This document shows positions 8,883 through 16,963 of a stretch of DNA of 41,991 nucleotides, one piece after another. The stretch is from positions 1-41,991 of the forward strand of contig CAZGRL010000026.1 of the NCBI GenBank assembly GCA_964528155.1, read 5' to 3'. Every line of letters begins with the position of its first letter. Positions within the stretch are counted from its first letter, which is position 1. The notes beneath the pieces were generated by a model. It was not told the origin of the DNA, did no database searches, and was given only the letters and a program-made list of their open reading frames with translations. The stretch comes from G001797105 sp964528155 (GTDB taxonomy: Bacteria; Chloroflexota; Anaerolineae; Anaerolineales; E44-bin32). The position numbers were made by a program, and so were the translations under genes.

Positions 8883-11667
8883 CCGGAAAGAATCGATCGA
8901 CAGCTTGCTGCACGATCTTCGTGAACGGGCCAAGGAACTGAACTGCCTGTACGAGGTCCAGGAGCTGCTGGGCAATCCCAGCATCACAATTGACGAGATC
9001 CTGGAGGGGATCATCCAGGTCATCCCGCCGGGATGGCAATACCCGGATGTCTGTCAGGCTGAAATTGTCTACGACGGCAAGAGCTTCCGTTCGTCCGGCT
9101 TCCAAGCCTCCCCGTGGGCCCAGAGCGCGGATATCGTCGTCCAGGACGAGCGGATCGGACGGATCAGTGTGTACTACTCGGAAGAAAGGCCGAGGTCCGA
9201 CGAAGGACCGTTCCTCAAGGAAGAGCGCAAGCTTATCGATACGATCGCTGAACAACTCGGCTTCTACATCCTCCACGAACAACTCAAGCAGGTCTTTCAG
9301 GAGCAGCTTCACTCGGAAAGGATTCCCAAGAGCGAGTGGGTCGTGATTCTCGACTTGCTCAAACGCACCGACCCCGATTTGCTGATGCGCATCACTCGCA
9401 AGATGATCAACTACCTCGGATGGAGCGGGATCAAGGAGGTCGAAGGTCTGCTTGAGCAATCAAGCCTGGCTTATGGCGGCGGGATCTCCCAAGAAGAGAA
9501 TCGGCCCTATCAAGGGGAAGCCGCCAACAGTCTTCTGGAGATCACGGATCAGGTCTTCGAGATTGCCAGCGAGCATCTCTCGCGCCAGGCCATCCTCGAC
9601 AACATTCAGAGATGGAGCAGGGAGGAGCGTGTCCGCTTCCTGGTTGATGTGCTTGTGAATCCCAATTCCTCCCTGGCGGAGATAAGTTCGGCGATCGAAC
9701 GCTACCAGCTGTTGGCAAACCAGGGAATCGAGCTCACGGAGTCGCGCGAGAAGTGGTTCAGGGTCTCTCTCATTCGGCGGGTTGTGAGCAACCACCCGCA
9801 ATACGTCCGCGTTGCGAAGGAATATATAGATATTGATGATTTTGGCGACTTCATGGGCCGCTTGATCTTCCCCGTCGGCAGCCACGGGATGCTGGGGGGC
9901 AAGAGCTCGGGCCTGTTCCTGGCCGCCCAGATCTTGCGCAGAGAGGGCAGAACACAGGAGATCCTTCGCCAAGTGAAGACGCCCAAGACCTGGTATGTAA
10001 CCTCCGACAGCGTCTTCCACTTCATGAGTCACAACGATCTAGAGGACCACATCGAGCAGAAGTATCGGGACCTGGCCCAGGTGCGTCAGGACTATCCGTA
10101 CATCATTCACGTCTTCCGCAACTCGCCGCTTCCGCCGGAGATCGTCAAGGGACTGTCGCTGGCGCTGGATGATTTCGGCGACGTGCCCTTGATCGTCCGA
10201 TCGTCGAGTCTGCTCGAAGATCAAACAGGGGCCGCCTTCGCCGGCAAGTACAAGAGCCTGTTTATCGCCAACAAGGGTACGAAAGACGAACGCCTGGAAG
10301 CCCTGATTATCGCCATCACGGAAGTATTCGCCTCGATGTTCGGCCCGGATCCGATCGAATACCGAATCGAGCACGGCCTGATCGATGATCATGAGGAGAT
10401 GGGGATTCTGATCCAGGAAGTCGTTGGAACCCAGGTCGGGCAATACTACATGCCCGCGTTCGCCGGCGTCGCCTTCAGCAACAACGAGTTCCGCTGGTCC
10501 AGCCGGATCCGGCGGGAGGACGGGCTGGTTCGACTCGTTCCCGGACTGGGGACGCGCGCCGTAGATCGCCTCACCGACGACTATCCGGTTCTAGTCTCCT
10601 TGCGTCAACCCAGTCTTCGAGTGAACGCCACGGTTGACGAAGTCTTGCGCTACTCGCCCAAGCAGATCGATGTCATCAATCTAGAAGCGCGCTCGTTCGA
10701 AACAGTTGACGTACGAACGATTCTGAGGAGTCTCGGGGATCGATTCCCGCTCAGCCACGAATTGATTTCGATCTTCGAGACTGACCACTTGCGCAGGCCG
10801 ATGGCCTGGGGAGTTGATTTCGAAAGCAGTGAGTTCGTAGTCACGTTCGAGGGTCTTTTCACACGGACCCCATTCATAAGGCAACTGCAGACGGTCATGG
10901 GCGCTCTGCAAGACGCATTGGGCACCCCGATTGACATCGAGTTCGCCCATGATGGGACCGACTTCTACCTGCTTCAATGCCGTGCCCAGAGTCACGGCGA
11001 GGATGATGTGCCGCCGACGATCCCCAGGCATCTGGCGCCGGATGACGTGGTGTTCACCGCCAATCGCTACGTCTGCAACGGCATTGTGACAGGTGTCAGC
11101 CATATCGTGTACGTGGACCCTCAGAAATATGCCGGATTGCAGGGGTCCCAGGAATTGCTTGCCGTCGGGCGCATCATCGGCCGATTGAATCAGGTTCTTC
11201 CCAGACGACGATTCATCTTGATGGGCCCGGGACGCTGGGGAAGCCGCGGCGACATCCGATTGGGGGTGAGCGTCAGCTACTCGGACATCAACAACACCGC
11301 CATGCTGATCGAAATCGCTCGCAGTCAGAAAGACTATGTCCCCGAGCCGTCGTTCGGGACGCATTTCTTCCAGGATCTGGTCGAAGCCTCCATCCGTTAT
11401 CTGCCACTCTATCCGGACGAGCCCGGCATCGTCTTCAACGAGCGCTTCCTGACCGAGCAGGCCAATATCCTGGGTGATCTGCTGCCCGAGTTCGCCTCGT
11501 TGGCCGATGTCGTGCGGGTCGTTGATGTGCGCGTGTCGAGCGGAGGGCGGCATCTTCAGGTGCTGATGAATGCAGAGACCGAGGAAGCGGTTGCCTTCCT
11601 GAGTGACATGTCGGCCGAAATCGCGCGGGGGAGGAGCGGGGCCACACCCTCAAGCCCGATGAACTGA
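8866..11667 (+). CDS. PEP/pyruvate-binding domain protein 2 with N-terminal kinase-type sensory domain
   Basis: 933 residues. Residues about 5-145 resemble the helical-plus-GAF-like input segment found at the front of many sensor kinases (RAKELNCLYEVQELL, IPPGWQYPD, DERIGRISV, GPFLKEER). A linker of unknown fold (about 150-335) follows, then the PPDK-type nucleotide-binding domain: GGKSSGL with Lys346, IVRSSSLLEDQTGAAFAG from Arg445, ILIQEVVG, and EFAHDGTDFYLLQCR. The C-terminal domain (about 727-890) carries GPGRWGSRGDIRLGVSV and GTHFFQD (His833). No phospho-histidine or PEP-binding domain is present. It overlaps the previous gene, so the two are translationally coupled. The architecture suggests an ATP-using enzyme or regulator switched directly by a ligand. 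ATG 8875 is an alternative start. Confidence 0.88.
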   Translation: MSEMDDRKESIDSLLHDLRERAKELNCLYEVQELLGNPSITIDEILEGIIQVIPPGWQYPDVCQAEIVYDGKSFRSSGFQASPWAQSADIVVQDERIGRISVYYSEERPRSDEGPFLKEERKLIDTIAEQLGFYILHEQLKQVFQEQLHSERIPKSEWVVILDLLKRTDPDLLMRITRKMINYLGWSGIKEVEGLLEQSSLAYGGGISQEENRPYQGEAANSLLEITDQVFEIASEHLSRQAILDNIQRWSREERVRFLVDVLVNPNSSLAEISSAIERYQLLANQGIELTESREKWFRVSLIRRVVSNHPQYVRVAKEYIDIDDFGDFMGRLIFPVGSHGMLGGKSSGLFLAAQILRREGRTQEILRQVKTPKTWYVTSDSVFHFMSHNDLEDHIEQKYRDLAQVRQDYPYIIHVFRNSPLPPEIVKGLSLALDDFGDVPLIVRSSSLLEDQTGAAFAGKYKSLFIANKGTKDERLEALIIAITEVFASMFGPDPIEYRIEHGLIDDHEEMGILIQEVVGTQVGQYYMPAFAGVAFSNNEFRWSSRIRREDGLVRLVPGLGTRAVDRLTDDYPVLVSLRQPSLRVNATVDEVLRYSPKQIDVINLEARSFETVDVRTILRSLGDRFPLSHELISIFETDHLRRPMAWGVDFESSEFVVTFEGLFTRTPFIRQLQTVMGALQDALGTPIDIEFAHDGTDFYLLQCRAQSHGEDDVPPTIPRHLAPDDVVFTANRYVCNGIVTGVSHIVYVDPQKYAGLQGSQELLAVGRIIGRLNQVLPRRRFILMGPGRWGSRGDIRLGVSVSYSDINNTAMLIEIARSQKDYVPEPSFGTHFFQDLVEASIRYLPLYPDEPGIVFNERFLTEQANILGDLLPEFASLADVVRVVDVRVSSGGRHLQVLMNAETEEAVAFLSDMSAEIARGRSGATPSSPMN

Positions 11668-12080
11668 GAATCACCTCGTCCTGCGGAGTGACCTGCCGCC
11701 GGGGAGGCTGGGCCACAGAACAGGCCGGGCGGACGGAAGGGCGGATATCCTTCGCCGCTGACGCACCGTCCTAGAGGAAGAAGCGCGCACCGAAGCTGCG
11801 CGCTTCTTGCTGATTGAAGCCTCGTCGCCCTCCCACAGCATGTGGTCGGAGATGACCTCACCGCGATGGACCGGGATGGGGCTGCCTGTTCCGGTGAACT
11901 CACCGGGAGAGGCAGAGGCCAGACGGCGCATCTCGGATCGCTACTTTCACGTCTTTTTTAGACAGTCCTTCGTGATTTCAATGTCTTCTCCATGCCTGGC
12001 ATGCTACCGTTCGGGTGAAGCATTTCACGAACAACGCCCAAAAGAGGTCTTCATTCCATCTCTTACAAAGGAGAGTCAAT
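11668..12080. other. Intergenic region between the kinase operon and gdhA
   Basis: 413 bases holding the hairpin at 11778-11808 and the gdhA ribosome-binding site (AAAGGAGA, 12067-12074). The AT-richer part from about 11940 to 12060 should contain the gdhA promoter, but I cannot place boxes with confidence. An upstream in-frame ATG at 12015 has no ribosome site and is not used. Confidence 0.6.
11778..11808. terminator. Strong hairpin, probable terminator of the kinase operon
   Basis: A perfect 12-bp stem (AAGAAGCGCGCA pairing with TGCGCGCTTCTT) closes a 7-base loop, 110 bases after the stop codon. There is no clean T tract after it, so it may be a factor-assisted terminator or an RNA-stabilising stem rather than a classic intrinsic terminator. 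Confidence 0.65.
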
Positions 12081-13439
12081 ATGTCTGTTATCCAAGACGT
12101 CATCGCCACGGTCATGGAGAAGGACACGGGCCAGCCTGAGTTCCATCAGGCCGTCAAAGAAGTGCTTACCACGCTGGAGCCGACGGTCGACAAGCACCCT
12201 GAGTTCGTCAAGGCCAAGATCTTCGAGCGGATCGTCATCCCGGACCGGGTCATCATGTTCCGCGTTCCCTGGGTCGACGATCGGGGCGAAGTCCAGGTTA
12301 ACCGCGGCTACCGGGTTCAGTTCAGCAATGCTATCGGGCCGTACAAAGGAGGATTGCGCTTCCACCCTTCAGTCAACCTGGGGATCATCAAGTTCCTGGG
12401 GTTTGAGCAGATCTTCAAGAACTCGTTGACCACACTGCCGATGGGCGGCGGCAAGGGGGGATCGGATTTCGATCCGAAAGGCAAGTCGGACAACGAGGTC
12501 ATGCGCTTCTGCCACGCATTCATGATGGAGCTTTTCCGGCACATCGGGCCTGACACCGATGTTCCGGCAGGCGACATCGGTGTGGGCGGCCGAGAGATCG
12601 GCTATCTCTATGGGTGCTACAAGAAGATCGTCAACGACAACGCCTGTGTACTCACCGGCAAGGGGCTGGAGTACGGCGGGAGTCTGATTCGACCCGAAGC
12701 CACCGGCTACGGCGCGGTCTACTTCGCTGGCGAAATGATGGCGACGCGAGGCGAGGAGATCGGGGGCAAAGTGGCCGCCGTCAGCGGCTCGGGCAACGTC
12801 GCCCAGTACACGGTCGAGAAGGTGAATGACTTGGGGGGCAAAGTCGTCACACTCTCCGACTCGAATGGCACCATCGTAGACGAGGCGGGAATTGACTCCT
12901 CCAAACTGAATTTCGTTCTCGACCTCAAGAACATGAGGCGCGGCCGCATCAAAGAGTACGCGGAAAACTTCAAGGGCGTCGATTACTTCGAGGGCAAGAG
13001 TGTCTGGGATGTGGTCAAGGATCACGGATTGCACATCGACCTCGCCTTCCCATCCGCCACCGAAAACGAGATCTGCGGTGAACAGGCACAAGCCCTGGTC
13101 AAGAACGGCTGTGTTTGTGTCTCGGAGGGGGCCAACATGCCCTCGACCCTCGATGCCATCCGTGCGTTCCAAGAGGATAACGTGCTCTACGGCCCGGCCA
13201 AGGCGGCGAACGCCGGTGGAGTGGCGACCTCCGGCCTGGAGATGTCCCAGAACAGCATGCGTCTCTCATGGACCCGGGAAGAGGTCGACAACAGACTGCA
13301 CCTGATCATGCGGAGCATTCACAAGTCATGTCTCGAGGCGGCCCAGACATACGGAAGGTCCGGCGACTACTTGATGGGGGCGAACATTGCCGGCTTTCTC
13401 AAGGTCGCCAACGCCATGATGGCCTACGGGGTAGTTTGA
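12081..13439 (+). CDS. gdhA: Glutamate dehydrogenase
   Basis: 452 residues, the usual length of bacterial hexameric glutamate dehydrogenase, which interconverts 2-oxoglutarate plus ammonium and glutamate with NAD(P)H in the cytoplasm. With this start the key residues fall at the Clostridium symbiosum numbers: Lys89 (YKGGLRFHPSVN), catalytic Lys125 (PMGGGKGGSDFDP) and Asp165 (DVPAGD). This supports both function and start. The Rossmann motif SGSGNVAQY is present. ATG 12081 follows AAAGGAGA six bases upstream. It has its own leader after a hairpin and is followed by a third ATP-grasp-like gene. NADP preference is likely for this subgroup but not proven from sequence. It is the active counterpart of the Met107 paralogue upstream. 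Confidence 0.96.
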   Translation: MSVIQDVIATVMEKDTGQPEFHQAVKEVLTTLEPTVDKHPEFVKAKIFERIVIPDRVIMFRVPWVDDRGEVQVNRGYRVQFSNAIGPYKGGLRFHPSVNLGIIKFLGFEQIFKNSLTTLPMGGGKGGSDFDPKGKSDNEVMRFCHAFMMELFRHIGPDTDVPAGDIGVGGREIGYLYGCYKKIVNDNACVLTGKGLEYGGSLIRPEATGYGAVYFAGEMMATRGEEIGGKVAAVSGSGNVAQYTVEKVNDLGGKVVTLSDSNGTIVDEAGIDSSKLNFVLDLKNMRRGRIKEYAENFKGVDYFEGKSVWDVVKDHGLHIDLAFPSATENEICGEQAQALVKNGCVCVSEGANMPSTLDAIRAFQEDNVLYGPAKAANAGGVATSGLEMSQNSMRLSWTREEVDNRLHLIMRSIHKSCLEAAQTYGRSGDYLMGANIAGFLKVANAMMAYGVV

Positions 13440-13475
13440 CCGGATAGGGAGGATAGCCGGGGTATGAGGGAATCC

Positions 13476-13524
13476 GCGAAGCCGTGGGTGCGCGAGCAGC
13501 GTCCGACCGCCCACGGTTCTTCGC
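13476..13524. other. Bulged hairpin between gdhA and the third PEP-binding-domain gene
   Basis: GCGAAGCCGTGGG (13476-13488) pairs with CCCACGG-TT-CTTCGC (13510-13524): 13 base pairs with a two-base bulge and a 21-base loop. There is no T tract. It could be a leaky terminator or an mRNA processing/stability element that sets the ratio of gdhA to the downstream gene. Confidence 0.5.
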
Positions 13525-13604
13525 CCGGCAACTGAGCGGCGCCCCGACCTGCTTGACGGCCGCGGCAGAAGACATGCCGGAGGCCAATACCCGAGGTGAC
13601 GGGC

Positions 13605-16154
13605 ATGGAAATCGATCAGCCTCTGACCGACGAAATGGTCGATCATGCCCTTGTCCAGTGTGCCCAAGCGCACTTCGCCGGAGACACGCGCAAAGCGCGC
13701 CTGGCCCTCTTACGCGGACAGTGCGAGCACTGCGAGTGCATTTCCGATGGATTGGTTCGCGCAATCAGCGAATACCTCGGCCAGATCGGCGGTTCGGTCA
13801 AAGCTGTCTACCGGATCCAGCCTGTAGACGCTTTCCCGGAAGAGGGGCAGTCGGTTGCCAAGCGCCAAACCGGGATCCACCTGGTTGTTTGGGTCGAACG
13901 CAAGGGCCCGGCTCTGCGCGCCCTGGCCGGGTCCCTGGAAACGGCGATCGCTTCCAGTCAACAAAAGCTCGGCTGCCCCATTGCCACCGACGCCTGCTAT
14001 GCCCTGACCATCGAACTGGTCGACGATCGCGATGTCGGTGAGCGCCGCGGGGCCGGCCTGTTCATCCAATATCGGCAATTGGACTCGCGCCCCGTTTGGG
14101 ACACGAGCAGCGCAGCCGATCGCCTTCTGGTCGAAGTTGATACCGAACCGCAGTTGCAGCGATACATCCTCCCCGCATCCTTCGACCCGGAACTCATTCC
14201 TGAGGACCGGCTGATCGAACACGCGCTGACGATCGAGCGACTCCCGCCCGATAGCCGAGAATTGCTCGAACATCACCTCACTGAACTCAAGGTCACCCTT
14301 ATCCGCCGGCTCATCAGCGATCACCTCGACTACATCAACATCGCCAAACAATGGCTGAGGGTCGAGGACCTATCCGACATCCATCAACATCGGATCGGGT
14401 TCGGGCGAATCGGCGGAAAGTCCGCCGGAATGCTTCTGGCTGGTCGGATCCTGAGCGAAATCGGAACGGAGGAGATCAAGGGCGGCGTCCGTGTGCCCGA
14501 GTCCTTTTTCCTGGGCTCCGATCTCATGTACATCTTCATGGCCATGAATGGCCTGATGCACTGGAACGATCAGAAATACAAAGCGGAAGCCCAGATCAGG
14601 CAGGAGTATCCACTCATCAAGACGGAATTCATGTCCGGGCAGTTCCCACCGGAGATCGTGGTCGAACTCCAGGCGATGCTGGAGCAGATTGGAGCCCACC
14701 CGCTGATCGTCCGCTCGTCGAGTCAACTTGAGGACAGCCTGGGTACATCCTTCGCCGGCAAGTACGATAGCCACTTCTGCGCCAATCAAGGGAATACCGA
14801 AGAGAATCTGCAGGCGCTAGTCCGCGCGATCGCCCTGACTTATGCCAGCACGTTCAAACCAGAAGCGTTGCTCTATCGACGGACCAAGCGCCTGCAAGAC
14901 TACGACGAGCGGATGGCAGTTCTAATCCAGGTGGTTCAGGGCGAGAGATGGGGCCGATACTACTTACCCTTCGGGGCGGGTGTGGCTTTCAGCCGCAATC
15001 TGTATCGGTGGGCGCCGCAAATCCGCCAAGACGTCGGTTTCGTCCGGCTCGTTTGGGGGCTGGGAACACGCGCCGTGGAAAGAGTCGGCAATGACTACCC
15101 ACGCATGGTGGCGCTCAGTCACCCAACCCTGCACCCGGATGATGCGCCCGAGGCGATCCGGCGTTATTCCCAACAATTCGTTGACGTGATCGATTTGCAG
15201 GAGAACATCTTGACCTCGCTGCCCATTCGGGATGTGCTCGACTCGAAGTATCCCGGCCTTCGGCTGCTCGTCCAGCTCGATGAAGAGGGGTACCTCAGGA
15301 CACCCGTCAGCACAGTCCTGGCCGCGGACTTACCAAAATTGACGGTAACGTTCGATGGGCTTTTGCGCAGGACCGGTTTCGCAAGCCTGCTTTCCAGCAT
15401 CCTGCGAATCCTCGAAGACAACTACCATGTGCCCGTGGACGTGGAGTTCACAACGCACATCGAAGAAGAGCAGAGGGGCCAGCCTCAAGCGCACCTGTCG
15501 TTGCTCCAATGCCGGCCGCAAAGTCAGCTTCAGTCCGGGCTCAAAGCCAAGATGCCAGACGAGATCCCTTTCGACAGCCTCATCTTCTCTACACGGTTCA
15601 TGGTTCCCCAGGGATATCTGCCGAACATCCACTATGTCTTGTTTGTTGAACCGGAGGGTTACTTTGGCCTGAAGACCTTGAGTGAGCGTACAGCGTTGAC
15701 ATCAGCCATCTCACGCCTCAATGCATCTCTCGAGGAGAAAGCGTTCATCTGTGTCGGCCCTGGTCGGTGGGGAACGACCAATCCCGACCTGGGCGTATAC
15801 GTGAACTATGCCGACATATGCAACGCAGGGGCGCTGGTAGAGCTCTCGGGGAAGGGAGTCGGACCGGCTCCCGAAGCCTCCCTCGGGACGCACTTCTTCC
15901 AGGACCTCATGGAGGCCGATATCTATCCCCTGGCCGTGCAATTGGATGATGTGGCGAGCGCTTTCAACCGCGCGTTCTTCTACGAGACCCACAACTGCCT
16001 CCCGGAGGTGTCGGGCTCTGACGCAGGCCTGAGTGGGTGCCTTCGCCTGATCAATGTCAGGTCCTTCAGGGCCGGCCATCACATCGAGGTCATCATGGAC
16101 AGCGACAAGAACTACGCCGTCGCCATTCTCTGCCCCGACGAGAAGCGAGCCTGA
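13605..16154 (+). CDS. PEP/pyruvate-binding domain protein 3
   Basis: 849 residues. The N-terminal part (about 1-210) is not recognised; it includes a cysteine cluster CEHCEC near residue 45 and a possible alpha/beta fold. The PPDK-type nucleotide-binding domain follows: GGKSAGM (Lys272), IVRSSSQLEDSLGTSFAG, VLIQVVQG, and the EF...LLQCR nucleotide motif. The C-terminal shared domain (about 655-820) has GPGRWGTTNPDLGVYV and GTHFFQD (His763). Like its two paralogues it lacks the phospho-histidine and PEP/pyruvate domains. ATG 13605 is chosen because CGAGGTGA (13592-13599) lies five bases upstream; an in-frame GTG at 13596 overlaps that site. Spacing of 165 bases from gdhA, with a hairpin between, suggests one transcript with tuned expression. 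Confidence 0.88.
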   Translation: MEIDQPLTDEMVDHALVQCAQAHFAGDTRKARLALLRGQCEHCECISDGLVRAISEYLGQIGGSVKAVYRIQPVDAFPEEGQSVAKRQTGIHLVVWVERKGPALRALAGSLETAIASSQQKLGCPIATDACYALTIELVDDRDVGERRGAGLFIQYRQLDSRPVWDTSSAADRLLVEVDTEPQLQRYILPASFDPELIPEDRLIEHALTIERLPPDSRELLEHHLTELKVTLIRRLISDHLDYINIAKQWLRVEDLSDIHQHRIGFGRIGGKSAGMLLAGRILSEIGTEEIKGGVRVPESFFLGSDLMYIFMAMNGLMHWNDQKYKAEAQIRQEYPLIKTEFMSGQFPPEIVVELQAMLEQIGAHPLIVRSSSQLEDSLGTSFAGKYDSHFCANQGNTEENLQALVRAIALTYASTFKPEALLYRRTKRLQDYDERMAVLIQVVQGERWGRYYLPFGAGVAFSRNLYRWAPQIRQDVGFVRLVWGLGTRAVERVGNDYPRMVALSHPTLHPDDAPEAIRRYSQQFVDVIDLQENILTSLPIRDVLDSKYPGLRLLVQLDEEGYLRTPVSTVLAADLPKLTVTFDGLLRRTGFASLLSSILRILEDNYHVPVDVEFTTHIEEEQRGQPQAHLSLLQCRPQSQLQSGLKAKMPDEIPFDSLIFSTRFMVPQGYLPNIHYVLFVEPEGYFGLKTLSERTALTSAISRLNASLEEKAFICVGPGRWGTTNPDLGVYVNYADICNAGALVELSGKGVGPAPEASLGTHFFQDLMEADIYPLAVQLDDVASAFNRAFFYETHNCLPEVSGSDAGLSGCLRLINVRSFRAGHHIEVIMDSDKNYAVAILCPDEKRA

Positions 16155-16393
16155 TCTTCGAACATATTCTACGAGTCCGGTGACAATCTTGAGCCGTCAC
16201 GGCCCGGTCGCGCAAGTGGAGTGGCGCGTGACAATCAGCCGCCGGAGGATTCGGCATGCACGGAAAGCGAATCCATGTGGTTCAAACTTCCGCACGGCTG
16301 CCTGGCCAGGACCCTTTCATATTCAACTTGGCCGCAATCTGACGACGCGAGCCAGGCCGCGGCAGGAGATGCCGCCCCTACGCTCGGCGAGCG

Positions 16394-16963
16394 CTATGCA
16401 TCTCCAGCGGACGGGGGCGACTGCTTCGCGTAGTTCCGTTGGAGCATGAAGAAGAGAAAACCCAGGATCGCCAACCCGGCGACTGGCAGGCCCACGGACA
16501 CGACTGTGCTGATCGAACTCGGCTCGAGGATCTTAATCAACAGAGAGGCCTCGCCGTGACCGGGCGCGCCGTCGACGGTGATGGTGACGTTCCAGGCCCC
16601 CGAACGCGACACAGGTAGGTGAGAGGCGTACTCGGTCGGGATCGGCGCGATGGCGTGGACGGCTTCAACCTCCACAGGCGGTGCATCACCGTCGACATAG
16701 CTCGCCCTCGTCCACACCGTGGCGTCTGTCACGTCAAGGCCGGAGGCGGCCTCGGTCACCCGCACCTCGAGATACAGATTTTCGACTCTGGGCGGGGTGG
16801 GGGAGCTGACCACCCGCAGGAGATAGGGTCCTGCGGTCTCATCTTCGAGACGGATTTGCCGTCCACCGGTGCCGGGGCCTTCGCCAAGGGCCGATGAAGG
16901 CCTTGATAGCATCAGCCCGAGGGTGACCAGCAGGACCACGAGGCGCAGCCGGCGGGGGATCAT
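16394..16963 (-). CDS. FixH/YtkA-like membrane-anchored protein
   Basis: 189 residues with a signal-peptide-like N-terminus (MIPRRLRLVVLLVTLGLML) and a C-terminal membrane helix (about residues 155-178). Between them lies a beta-rich outer domain like FixH/YtkA proteins, with phrases such as LYLEVRVTEAASG and SGAWNVTITVDG. FixH-like proteins accompany FixG-type ferredoxins in copper/oxidase maturation. ATG 16963 shares one base with the stop of the upstream polyferredoxin gene (TGATG), so the two are translationally coupled; longer frames reaching 17182 are read-through of antisense. Exact role unknown. Confidence 0.72.
   Translation of the reverse strand: MIPRRLRLVVLLVTLGLMLSRPSSALGEGPGTGGRQIRLEDETAGPYLLRVVSSPTPPRVENLYLEVRVTEAASGLDVTDATVWTRASYVDGDAPPVEVEAVHAIAPIPTEYASHLPVSRSGAWNVTITVDGAPGHGEASLLIKILEPSSISTVVSVGLPVAGLAILGFLFFMLQRNYAKQSPPSAGDA

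Noticed and set aside
16270..16300. Sequence GGTTCAAACTTCC resembling a tRNA T-loop
   Set aside because: No matching acceptor, anticodon or D arm could be placed around it.
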